A stretch of 10,075 bases of DNA. Source: Firmicutes bacterium UBA2530. GTDB lineage: Bacteria; Bacillota; Clostridia; Tissierellales; Sedimentibacteraceae. The notes beneath the pieces are model-generated. The model did not search any database. It was not told the DNA's origin and saw only the letters and a program-made list of their open reading frames with translations. The position numbers were made by a program, and so were the translations under genes. The stretch is from NCBI GenBank assembly GCA_002340985.1, contig DDNC01000006.1, positions 1 to 10,075 of the forward strand. The letters are read 5' to 3'. Below are positions 1 to 7,865 of this stretch, one piece after another (position 1 is the stretch's first letter; each line of letters begins with the position of its first letter).

Positions 1-4
1 TCAT
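1..4 (-). CDS. Start of the next operon gene, probably ABC permease (only the start codon is in the window)
   Basis: On the minus strand an ATG lies at 4-2, preceded by a perfect AGGAGG at 14-9 with 4 bases between. It begins 49 bases after the stop of the substrate-binding protein gene. Only this start is visible, so the product cannot be read. In the ABC_sub_bind (PF04392) family the substrate-binding gene is usually followed by a membrane permease and then an ATPase, so a permease is the inference. It would share the T-box-controlled transcript, since no terminator hairpin is seen between 54 and 4. Confidence 0.55.
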
Positions 5-53
5 GCTTCCTCCTGATGATTTTAATATAGAACAGTTACAGCCTATCCGCCGG

Positions 54-1070
54 TTATTCTATAAACTCTGCTCCTTCGAATGCCTTGTTGTCTTTTGTAA
101 GTCCCAATGCTTCCATTGTCTTTACATTTACTATTTTCTTAAGTCCTGAAGGCTGCTCAACTGAGATTGTCTTTATATCCTTGCCGTCAACAAGTATTTT
201 CTTTGCAATTTCAGCTGCCTGCTTTCCAAGGCCGTAATAATTCAATCCATTGCTCATTAGTATTCCGTTTTCTGCCTGAGTTTCAATTGTTGACAATGTC
301 AGTATTTCTTTCTCAACACACAAATTCGCTACCAGATCTATGGCTGAAGCAACAGTATTATCAGATATGATGTACATAACATCTATTTTCTTAGCCAGCG
401 TGTTAACAGCCTGAGGTATGTCGTTTACAGTTGTTATTCCTACAGTTTCAACGGTCATTCCAAGCTTTTCAGCTGCAGTCCTTACCTCTTCAATCTGAAC
501 CTCAGAGTTTGATTCCCCTGTATTGTAGATTATACCCACAACCTTGGCGCCTTCCTTTAAATCAGCAGCCGATTTTAAAATTTCCAGAGCCTCAACCTTG
601 TCTGTAACGCCCGTTACATTTTCTATTTTGTCATAGCTTTCAACTATTTCGGAATACACAGGATCTGTTACGGATGAGAATACAACCGGAATATTATTTC
701 CCTTGGTAGCCTGCTTTGCCGACTGCGTGGACAGCGTAGCTATGCTGTAAATCAAATCCACCTTATCCTTAACGAACTTCTCCGCTATCATCTGAGTATT
801 GGAAGGCTCTCCCTGAGCACTTGCATATTCGGTTTCAACATTTATTCCAAGCTCCTTCAATCCGTCAATAAACCCATCTCGCGCCTGATCAAGAGACGGG
901 TGCTCAATAAGCTGCGAAATACCTATCTTGTATGTTTTCTCACCTTCTGACGATTTTTCGTTTCCTCCGCCTTCAGCAGGCGCCTTGCTCGCCGTACTCG
1001 AGCATCCTGTTAAAATTACAGGCACTATCAATGCCAACGCTAATGTTCTTTTCAAAATATTTAATTTCAT
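54..1070 (-). CDS. Amino-acid ABC transporter substrate-binding lipoprotein (TrpX-like, ABC_sub_bind family)
   Basis: The product is a 338-residue extracytoplasmic lipoprotein that captures a solute for an ABC importer. Residues 1-22 form a signal peptide with a basic start (KLNILKR) and a hydrophobic core. The lipobox is LTGC, with the lipidated cysteine at residue 23. A low-complexity Ser/Gly/Glu linker runs to about residue 46. The mature domain begins YKIGISQ and carries family landmarks: HPSLDQARDGFIDGL, the stretch VDLIYSIAT, and PVVFSSVTDPV near the middle. Length and motifs fit ABC_sub_bind (PF04392), whose characterised members bind aromatic amino acids. The ATG at 1070 is supported by AGGAGG at 1081-1076, 5 bases upstream. 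A T-box leader with its own promoter lies upstream, and a probable permease follows after 49 bases. Homology alone would suggest tryptophan, but the T-box points to phenylalanine. Family assignment is firm; the substrate is inferred. Confidence 0.93.
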   Translation of the reverse strand: MKLNILKRTLALALIVPVILTGCSSTASKAPAEGGGNEKSSEGEKTYKIGISQLIEHPSLDQARDGFIDGLKELGINVETEYASAQGEPSNTQMIAEKFVKDKVDLIYSIATLSTQSAKQATKGNNIPVVFSSVTDPVYSEIVESYDKIENVTGVTDKVEALEILKSAADLKEGAKVVGIIYNTGESNSEVQIEEVRTAAEKLGMTVETVGITTVNDIPQAVNTLAKKIDVMYIISDNTVASAIDLVANLCVEKEILTLSTIETQAENGILMSNGLNYYGLGKQAAEIAKKILVDGKDIKTISVEQPSGLKKIVNVKTMEALGLTKDNKAFEGAEFIE

Positions 1071-1266
1071 AATTTCCTCCTGGAATATTCAATATTGTTT
1101 GTTTTTATTTATATCAACTTTGGCCAAGTTTATATCGATTATAAAATTTCATGTTTCTATCTCTTCGTTTATGACCTTGTATATTCAAGGTATCGCAGGG
1201 GAATGCATCCAATTTATTTGCTCCCTTCGGTCGCATAAATCGATCGAAAAAATGGGGTTAGGGCAT

Positions 1267-1327
1267 AAAAAAAATCTTTCATTCCTATAAACACACTGTT
1301 CCAATGTGTTTATAGGGACGAAAGATT
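1267..1327 (-). terminator. Intrinsic terminator of the T-box leader
   Basis: In the transcript (read 1327 to 1267) a long hairpin pairs AATCTTTC at its 5' foot with GAAAGATT at its 3' foot. It continues through a perfect CCTATAAACACA/TGTGTTTATAGG stem, with a short apical loop. Eight U residues (1274-1267) follow. The 5' arm includes bases needed for the T-box antiterminator, so the two structures exclude each other. Uncharged tRNA should favour the antiterminator and let transcription proceed into the transporter gene. Confidence 0.92.
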
Positions 1328-1551
1328 CCGCGGTACCACCCTAATTATGATATAATCATCACTCTTCGAGGTCTGACAACCTCTAACCCTGTAACGTGGG
1401 TACACGTATCCGCCTACTGGCACTAAGCTTTGAACGGACATGCTCTGCAGTGAATATTACATATTATCTCATTATCGGCTCACACCTCACCCGACTCTCT
1501 GAAAATGATAAAATATCTTTCTCTGCTTCAACGCATTGATTCTTTATATTG
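1328..1551 (-). promoter_or_regulatory. T-box leader (tRNA-sensing riboswitch), predicted phenylalanine-specific
   Basis: The minus strand carries the T-box signature AGGGTGGTACCGCG at 1342-1329, directly before the terminator. Upstream are Stem I and a Stem III hairpin (ACGTG/CACGT around 1410-1395). Stem I contains the AGAGAG bulge region, a TCGG/CCGA stem, a TTATC/GATAA stem and a closing GCAG/CTGC helix. Aligning the 3' side of Stem I with known leaders (specifier, then A, then the closing helix) puts the specifier TTC at 1454-1452, followed by ACTGC. TTC is a phenylalanine codon. The variable base in the T-box TGGN is T, which pairs with a discriminator A73; tRNA-Phe has A73, while bacterial tRNA-Trp has G73 and tRNA-His C73. 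The leader regulates the transporter gene starting at 1070. The element is certain; specificity is a hand alignment. Confidence 0.93.
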
Positions 1552-1557
1552 TTGATT

Positions 1558-1586
1558 ATTATAATTCACCCTATGGGCTTTGTCAA
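1558..1586 (-). promoter_or_regulatory. Consensus sigma-A promoter of the T-box/transporter operon
   Basis: On the minus strand a perfect TTGACA (1586-1581) and a perfect TATAAT (1563-1558) are separated by 17 bases. Transcription should start near 1551, just upstream of Stem I of the T-box leader. A consensus promoter followed by a conditional terminator is the standard arrangement for T-box operons, where control is by attenuation and not at initiation. Confidence 0.93.
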
Positions 1587-1798
1587 TACATTTTTTCAGC
1601 ATCACCCACAACCTTAATAAAAATCTGTAAATTCCAGCAAAGGATTTTTACCTTCAATAGATGTTCAAGCTTTTATAGTTTGGAATATATATGCTATTTT
1701 TGGATAAAACGCACATTTATTTTGACATTGTCACAAAATTCCGCCATCATAGATTTAAGCATGCAATTTATATTGACTTGTCTATGAATGTTGCATCC
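1587..1798. other. AT-rich intergenic spacer without a supported gene
   Basis: No reading frame here has a ribosome binding site or recognisable product. The only local structure noted is an 11-bp dyad at 1723-1733 (TGACA, one base, TGTCA), with TTT and AAA on its flanks. It is about 140 bases upstream of the T-box promoter and could be a protein site, but nothing ties it to a regulator. On the minus strand the frame opened by the adjacent repeat copy runs on to 1768. Confidence 0.5.
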
Positions 1799-1935
1799 AA
1801 ATGAAATTTTTTCTGCAAAATACAATTTTGTTGAAATTTCAATTTAAAATGCTGTTTTTTTCTTACATAACGCTACTGAAAGGTCATCCTGGACGAATAC
1901 ACGGTCATTTCAGCCATATAATGCTCGTTATATTT
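1799..1935 (-). repeat. 137-bp direct repeat, copy 1
   Basis: This copy matches 1967-2103 without gaps, at an offset of 168 bases, with 8 differences in 137 positions (about 94% identity). The half at 1876-1935 is 100% identical over 60 bases, and all differences lie in 1799-1875. The unit contains CTGAAA and TTTCAG arms (1876-1881 and 1906-1911) around a GC-richer loop, and a 12-bp palindrome TTGAAATTTCAA (1831-1842). Read on the minus strand, a frame starts at 1917 but meets TAG at codon 15. It has no ribosome binding site. The nature of the unit is unknown: a duplicated structured RNA and a miniature interspersed repeat are both possible. Confidence 0.9.
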
Positions 1936-1966
1936 AGATTCATTTTCACATATTCTTCTTTTATCT

Positions 1967-2103
1967 AAATGAAATTTTTTCTAAAAAACACAACTTTGTT
2001 GAAATTTCAATTTAAAATGCTGCTTTTTTCTTACATGACACTGCTGAAAGGTCATCCTGGACGAATACACGGTCATTTCAGCCATATAATGCTCGTTATA
2101 TTT
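1967..2103 (-). repeat. 137-bp direct repeat, copy 2
   Basis: This is the second copy of the unit at 1799-1935, separated from it by 31 bases. On the minus strand the GCTGAAA arm pairs with TTTCAGC over 7 bp; in copy 1 the last pair becomes G-U. The 12-bp palindrome is conserved. A minus-strand frame starts at 2085 and is open for 34 codons to TAG at 1981. It has no Shine-Dalgarno sequence at a usable distance, and its codons differ from copy 1 mostly at non-synonymous positions, so it is not called as a gene. Confidence 0.9.
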
Positions 2104-2221
2104 TAAGAACACATCTCCTTGTACTACTATATAGCAAAAAGCCTATATTGTTACGAATCTATTTGCACAAATTATAAAACACGCGCAATTGAGTCAATTT
2201 CCGTTATGGATCTTTGCTTCA

Positions 2222-2259
2222 TAAAACTGCCGTACAGCATATTTTGGCTGTACGGCAGT
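2222..2259 (-). terminator. Intrinsic terminator of the adhesin gene
   Basis: A perfect 13-bp stem pairs ACTGCCGTACAGC with GCTGTACGGCAGT (2226-2238 with 2247-2259) around an 8-base loop. On the minus strand it starts about 10 bases after the adhesin stop codon and is followed by TTTTAT. The U-tract is short, but stem strength and position support termination. Confidence 0.85.
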
Positions 2260-2268
2260 ACATTGTGT

Positions 2269-5200
2269 TTAGTTAGTTACTTTTCTTCTTTTTCTTAAGA
2301 ATAAACCTTCTGCAATCAGCAATAATCCTAATGCTGCAAGCATCCATGTATTGAGTATATAACCTGTGTTCGGTAAAGTACCCACACCCTTCGGCACGTC
2401 AGGCTCATCTATTGTTTCCCATCCCATCGGTACGTCAGGATCTTCTATTAAAACTGATTCCAGTACATTCTTGAACTTGTAGCTGTATGTCTGTCCGCCT
2501 GCAATATCCACTATTTTAGCTTCATTTACAAGCACATACCCTTCAGGTGCTTTTGTTTCTTTTACAAAGTATCTTCCATCCTTAAGGCTTTCAAATACAA
2601 CTTTTCCGTCTTTATCAGTTACTGCTGTTTCAACTATACGGTTATTCTCGTCGTACAGCGTAAACTCAGCTCCTGCAAGAGCATTTGAATTTTCATCAAC
2701 CTTATTAATTGTGATTCTTCCGTTTGCAGGAACAACAGGTGTTCCAGACTTCTTATTCACAAAGCTTAATTCAACAGTCTTGTTGCTTTCAACAGTAACC
2801 GTAACTGCCTTGCCGCTTAATTCATATCCCTCAGGAGCCTGAACTTCCTTAACTGTGTATCTGCCCACGGGTACATCTTCAAATGCCACGCGGCCGTTAA
2901 CAGTTCCAGCATTCTGCAGAGTTGAGCCCTTTTCGTCAATCAGGCTGAACCATGCGTCTGAAAGGAGTTTGCCTTCTTCGTCGGTCTTGATTATCTCAAT
3001 CCTTCCCGGTTTCTTCGGCCCTTCCTTCCTGTTGGTAATGGTATATGAGTTGGTTTTGTTTGCACTGATTGTTACATCAGTTTCTTTTTCATCCAGCACA
3101 TATCCTTCAGGTGCCTTCGTTTCCTTAAGTACATATTCTCCCGGTTCCAGCTCCTCAAATGAAACTGTTCCGTCAGAACCTGTTACAGCTTTTCCTACAA
3201 CTTTACCCTTTGAATCATACAATGTAAACTCAGCTCCAGAAAGAACCTTCTTGTCTTCGTCTACCTTCTTAACAGTAACCTTGCCGTAAACCGGAGTAGT
3301 TCCGCCACCACCGCCGGTAGGTTTCCTTGTGTTGGTTACTGTTAAACCGCTCTCAGTCTTTGTATATTCACTTGGAACAAAATCATTGCCCTCTTCATCT
3401 ACCTCTTTCACAGAGTAGATATATTCGTTTCCATCACCATCCGTTTTGTCTACATCTTCCCAAGTAACTTCGGTTGTACCATCTACTAATTCTTGGATAG
3501 CAACATCCACCTTTTCTAATTCTCCGCCTTCAATCTGTCGATATAACTCAAACCAAATTGTAGGTCTTGGAGAAGCTCCACCATCCCATACTTTTGTTGC
3601 TGTTACATCTCTCTTTGTATAGGTATTGGTAACCGTCAGACCATCTTCGGATTTTTTATAATTTTCCGGTACAAAATCACTACCATCTGCATCCACTTCT
3701 TTTACCAAGAAGCTATATTCTTTTCCAGCAGCATCAGTCTTAACAAGTCCTATCCAGACTACTTCTGTAGTTCCGTCTGTCAATTCCTTGATTGCAGCAC
3801 CCGGCACTTCTTCCGGCTCTCCGTCTCCTACGTATCTATAAAGCTTAAACCAAACTGTAGGTTTTTCTATATTTCTGTCTTCCGGTAATCCATCCCATAC
3901 TTTTTTTGCTGTTGCACTTGCATCTTCTGGGCTATTGTAATTATTTGTTACTGTCAGTCCATTTTCTGCTTTTACATAATTTTCTGGAGCAAAGTCGTTA
4001 CCTTGTGAATCAACTTCTTTTACTGAATATTTATATATCTTACCATCAATATCAGTTTTATCTAAGTCTTTCCACTCTGCGCATGTCGTACCATTCTCTA
4101 ATTTCTTGATTTCTGCACCCGGTACTTCCTGCGGTTTTTCATTACCAACTTGCCTGAACAGCTTAAACCAAATTGTAGGTCTCGCATCAGAACCATTATT
4201 CCATTCTTTTTCTGCAGTGATGCCTGTTTTTTCTTTGGTGTTTTCAAAGCTTCCTTCTGCAACAACCGGATTGTTTTTATCGTTTCCAACCGGATTTTCT
4301 ACAACAATTTCTAAATCTTTGACAGATTTAACATATCCATCAGGTGCTGTTACTTCTCTCAGATAATATGTTCTTAGCGGTAAATTTCCTATTTCAAGAA
4401 TGCCGTTTTTAGTTTCATATACCGAATCACCATATTGAACTTTTACATCATTCAACATATACCAAAGTGTAAAGGTTGCTTTGTTCTTAACTATGGTTTC
4501 TTTTGTTTCGGCATCTATCTTAGTTACTCTTAACGCTCCCTTGTTCTTTGCCCACTCTCCTCCTACTTCGGAGAACAGTCTGGCCTTTAATTTCTCAGAG
4601 TCTCTAGTTACAGGCAATAGTTCATTACCTTTAATTTCAACTGTATTCCCTATTTGACCATCCTTTGTTGTAACAACCGTAACATATTCTAACACCAGGG
4701 TATCTTCCAAAGGTTTATTATTAAGAAGCTTTATTGTCAAAACATTTCCATTCTCTTTTAATTCGTAGTCTTCATTTACAACTAAAAATTTATCTTTATC
4801 TTCTTTATCTTTATTTTGTATCTTATAAATCTTAAGACTTCCATTTTTGTAAACGTGGCCATTGCTTATTGTATCTTTGATTTCAGCATTATGGATGATT
4901 GATAAGCTTTCATTCACAGTAACCTTCCAATTTACCTCATCGTCCGTAAATACTTCTTTATCCTTTACACCAATTGAACTTTTTTCCAAAAAGGTATTGG
5001 ATTTGTCATAGCCAATTGATTTTTTGTAAGGATATTTTGTTCCGTTTACATCAACTGTTGCATCATTGGTGTATGTACCTGATGACATATCAGGCACCGA
5101 CGTTGTAAATTCAACTACGTATCTTTCTGATACCGGTATTAAAAACGTTAAAGTAAAAGTCTTATCATCAGCAGAATCTTCAATTTTGTAATCTATATCT

Positions 5201-7806
5201 CTTTTTAATATATACTGAGCTTCTTTCCTGATGGTTGTATCGCCGGCTTTATCAACATCATAAACCGATACCTTAATACCATCTTTATCGATTTTCCCGT
5301 TGTATGCTAATGTATCAGTTACACTAACATCATTCCCGAGGCTTTGCTTCTGATAATTGATATATACCTGCCATGCAATCTTTCTTTCAAAACCGCTGGT
5401 CCAGTCATTTACTACTTTCCCGCTGCCATCAACATGAAATAACTGACCTTCCTTTTTACCGCTGTTCCATGAATCTGTCCTGACTTTATGGTAAGCATCC
5501 CTGGACTGATTAATACCAACACCGCTTTCAGTTATTCCTGTAAATACTGACTTATTTCTATAAATCTCTTTCTCAGCATTATCAGTAGGTTTATTATGCG
5601 GAAGTATGCCTTTAGCAGGATCGTATGAGGTGTCATAAGTTACAACAAGCTGCTTACCTTTTATTTCTTTATTAACTGTAATAATAAAACCATGTTGATA
5701 ACCTGTCTCTCGTGGTGCTAATGCATAATCACCGTAAACTTCCTTAAGCTCAACCGTACCCAACATAACCTTGACAGTTTCCGGCAGTAAAATCAAACCG
5801 TCATTTGTGAATGTATCTGTGATAACAAATCCTGTTTGTATACCTTCTCTTACAGGATCAACCGTCAGTTTCCAGCTTATTTGCTTATTATCATAGTCTA
5901 CACCCGTATACTCTTTCTTGTAAACATTCTTAGACGGATCAATCTTAACCTCTCTCTCTTCTTTCGTAGATCCGAAATCAGTTCCAATTCCCGTTCCGGT
6001 CATTCCGACTCCGTTTATAAATTGGTCAATACTGAAGTCCGTGATTTTTGTTGTATACGTAATTATAATTTTTTTGTTTCCGACATCCTCCAAAATAATT
6101 TCAAGCTTAGTTTTATCCCCATCAGGTGTTGCTTTTAAACTATTGGGAGCAAAAGGATTTTTGTCTTGATCTTTTATAGTAATATCATATCCGCCGATAC
6201 CGCTTCCTGTTGTCAATTGCAGTCCTTTAGGAAGTATGTCTGTTATAGTTACAGTATCTAAGGGATGCCCCGCTTCATTTACTGTAACCGTCCAGGTGAT
6301 CGTCTTATTAGTGTAATCGACTTTTTGTACCCCCGCCTTTTTAAGTATCGGAGCTCTGTTGATATCAACTGTGTCATCATCCTTATTTACTTCATTTCCC
6401 TCTTTTACTTCGTCATGATATAAAGTTGCCGTATTTTCGAAACCATTCGCTTTTTTGTATACACCGGCATTTACTTTTGTCCAATCTACCGTTGTGTTAA
6501 ACTTAATTCGGTATGCTTCATTTTTATCTAAATTACCTAACTCAATTGGAAAATTGGTAAATGTGGCCTCGTTAGGATGTGATGCTCCTTCTACCCAGTT
6601 GGCTCCGGATTTTGCAATTTCAACAACCTCAATGCTTGTTACATCAATGTCTAAGCCAGCAGGCAATACATCATCTACAAAAGCATTAGGAATTATTTGT
6701 CCGTTTTTGTTAACATCAATAGTCCAACTGATTAAATCTCTGCCATCTGCAGTCTTACCTTTTTGTTCGCCGCTTTTTTCTATCGGATTGCTTCTTTGGA
6801 TATTGTTAACTGTGCCAACTGCCGGCAAACCGCCGACTTTTCCATAATAATCAAATACTGCACTATTACTAAAGCTTTGCTTTGTATAATCACCAATATC
6901 CGTTACATATTCAATCCTGTATCCTGTGTAGGGATCCATGTCACCTAATTCAATATTAAAAGATTGCTTGTCCTTAAATACAGTTTCTCCCGCCGTTTTA
7001 CTTCCATTCAATCCGATATTTAGTTTTTTGATAACAAAGCTTTTCGGAGCTCCAAGTCCTGCAGGAAGAGTGTCAGTTACATTTGCACCATTTATTTTTT
7101 TATCAGTGTTATTGATAACATCGACAGTCCATGTTATGTAAGTAGCATCTTTCTCCGTATTAGCATGTCCTTGTTTACCGATGTCAGCTATCACAGCTCC
7201 AGGTTTTGCAATTACCTTTATATTCTTACTACCGCTTTCATAGAAAGGTATTTCCTGTACAATATTTTCTTTGAATTTTTCCAAATCAAATTTCAACCCA
7301 AGCTTAACCCAACCGTTTTGGACATTATCTTTAGTGATATTCTCATTGAACACAAAGCTCAGAACACCATCCTTAACAATGTACATACCAACAATTTCCC
7401 CATCAACTTTTACGTCTCCAGTAGCCTCAACATCTTTAAATGCATCGGAAAGTCTTGTTGATGCAGTATCATTAGGTTTTGCATTAAGTCCATTTGTATC
7501 CCATGAATATTCCACATCTACCACTGTATCTGCATCTATATCAATAACTGAGCCATTTTCTACTTCTTTACCACCGATTTTCATTGACTTAAATCCAAAT
7601 ATATTACCTAAGTCACTCTGTGGTCCTATACCAAAGGCCTGTATAGCTGCTCCTGTTGTGGTTCCTGAGAAATCTCCTTTGTTTCCAAGAGGTTGTTCTC
7701 CTTCAAGGGTATCTCCATAAGCAAAGTTCACCGGCATCATCAGCTGAAGCACCATCATAAACAACAGAACAATACTGATACCTTTTACTCTTTTTATTCT
7801 TTCCAT
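2269..7806 (-). CDS. Giant LPXTG cell-wall-anchored adhesin with tandem beta modules and Cna-B/SpaA stalk
   Basis: The 1845-residue product is a sortase-anchored surface protein. Residues 1 to about 31 form a signal peptide (basic start, hydrophobic core, cleavage probably near FAYG). Residues 60-200 form a unique head. Six modules follow, marked by W-x-V-type strands at about 226, 361, 506, 645, 812 and 960; several carry D-x-LPAGL-like turns. They resemble collagen-adhesin or DUF11-type Ig-like repeats. Residues 1090-1190 are SpaA-like. Three Cna-B domains follow (1196-1290, 1297-1396, 1401-1493) with PTIWF/PTVWF and VKEVD motifs, then a GGGGG hinge at about 1498. Three SpaA-type domains (1507-1593, 1601-1685, 1695-1781) carry KETKAPEGY or KEVQAPEGY. 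The C-terminus has a DPDVP/EPDVP linker, LPNTG at 1811-1815, a membrane segment and an RKRRK tail. Lys, Glu and Asn fit self-formed isopeptide bonds, for example K1405, E1468 and N1492. AGGAGG lies at 7819-7814, 7 bases from the ATG. No sortase gene is in the window, and the ligand cannot be read. Confidence 0.93.
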   Translation of the reverse strand: MERIKRVKGISIVLLFMMVLQLMMPVNFAYGDTLEGEQPLGNKGDFSGTTTGAAIQAFGIGPQSDLGNIFGFKSMKIGGKEVENGSVIDIDADTVVDVEYSWDTNGLNAKPNDTASTRLSDAFKDVEATGDVKVDGEIVGMYIVKDGVLSFVFNENITKDNVQNGWVKLGLKFDLEKFKENIVQEIPFYESGSKNIKVIAKPGAVIADIGKQGHANTEKDATYITWTVDVINNTDKKINGANVTDTLPAGLGAPKSFVIKKLNIGLNGSKTAGETVFKDKQSFNIELGDMDPYTGYRIEYVTDIGDYTKQSFSNSAVFDYYGKVGGLPAVGTVNNIQRSNPIEKSGEQKGKTADGRDLISWTIDVNKNGQIIPNAFVDDVLPAGLDIDVTSIEVVEIAKSGANWVEGASHPNEATFTNFPIELGNLDKNEAYRIKFNTTVDWTKVNAGVYKKANGFENTATLYHDEVKEGNEVNKDDDTVDINRAPILKKAGVQKVDYTNKTITWTVTVNEAGHPLDTVTITDILPKGLQLTTGSGIGGYDITIKDQDKNPFAPNSLKATPDGDKTKLEIILEDVGNKKIIITYTTKITDFSIDQFINGVGMTGTGIGTDFGSTKEEREVKIDPSKNVYKKEYTGVDYDNKQISWKLTVDPVREGIQTGFVITDTFTNDGLILLPETVKVMLGTVELKEVYGDYALAPRETGYQHGFIITVNKEIKGKQLVVTYDTSYDPAKGILPHNKPTDNAEKEIYRNKSVFTGITESGVGINQSRDAYHKVRTDSWNSGKKEGQLFHVDGSGKVVNDWTSGFERKIAWQVYINYQKQSLGNDVSVTDTLAYNGKIDKDGIKVSVYDVDKAGDTTIRKEAQYILKRDIDYKIEDSADDKTFTLTFLIPVSERYVVEFTTSVPDMSSGTYTNDATVDVNGTKYPYKKSIGYDKSNTFLEKSSIGVKDKEVFTDDEVNWKVTVNESLSIIHNAEIKDTISNGHVYKNGSLKIYKIQNKDKEDKDKFLVVNEDYELKENGNVLTIKLLNNKPLEDTLVLEYVTVVTTKDGQIGNTVEIKGNELLPVTRDSEKLKARLFSEVGGEWAKNKGALRVTKIDAETKETIVKNKATFTLWYMLNDVKVQYGDSVYETKNGILEIGNLPLRTYYLREVTAPDGYVKSVKDLEIVVENPVGNDKNNPVVAEGSFENTKEKTGITAEKEWNNGSDARPTIWFKLFRQVGNEKPQEVPGAEIKKLENGTTCAEWKDLDKTDIDGKIYKYSVKEVDSQGNDFAPENYVKAENGLTVTNNYNSPEDASATAKKVWDGLPEDRNIEKPTVWFKLYRYVGDGEPEEVPGAAIKELTDGTTEVVWIGLVKTDAAGKEYSFLVKEVDADGSDFVPENYKKSEDGLTVTNTYTKRDVTATKVWDGGASPRPTIWFELYRQIEGGELEKVDVAIQELVDGTTEVTWEDVDKTDGDGNEYIYSVKEVDEEGNDFVPSEYTKTESGLTVTNTRKPTGGGGGTTPVYGKVTVKKVDEDKKVLSGAEFTLYDSKGKVVGKAVTGSDGTVSFEELEPGEYVLKETKAPEGYVLDEKETDVTISANKTNSYTITNRKEGPKKPGRIEIIKTDEEGKLLSDAWFSLIDEKGSTLQNAGTVNGRVAFEDVPVGRYTVKEVQAPEGYELSGKAVTVTVESNKTVELSFVNKKSGTPVVPANGRITINKVDENSNALAGAEFTLYDENNRIVETAVTDKDGKVVFESLKDGRYFVKETKAPEGYVLVNEAKIVDIAGGQTYSYKFKNVLESVLIEDPDVPMGWETIDEPDVPKGVGTLPNTGYILNTWMLAALGLLLIAEGLFLRKRRKVTN

Positions 7807-7865
7807 TCTCTTTCCTCCTTTCTTTCGAAATTATATTTTGTATTTTTTATTTAAAAGCACAATGC

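Noticed and set aside
928..1290. Plus-strand open frame of 120 codons spanning the transporter gene start and its leader
   Set aside because: It overlaps the real gene and the T-box terminator on the other strand, and has no ribosome binding site or recognisable protein.
1428..1500. Isoleucine (ATT) or tyrosine (TAT) as the T-box specifier
   Set aside because: These triplets overlap the loop but are not followed by the purine and closing helix that flank the specifier; TTC+A+CTGC fits the usual register better.
1799..2103. CRISPR-like repeat pair
   Set aside because: Only two units, each 137 bp with a 31-base gap, far too long for CRISPR repeats, and no cas genes are present.
4098..4289. 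Minus-strand 63-codon frame inside the adhesin gene
   Set aside because: It is an out-of-frame shadow within the Cna-B coding region with no start signal.
2855..7720. Several plus-strand open frames of 60-150 codons opposite the adhesin gene
   Set aside because: They are antisense shadows of a repetitive, low-complexity coding sequence, with no ribosome binding sites and no family features.
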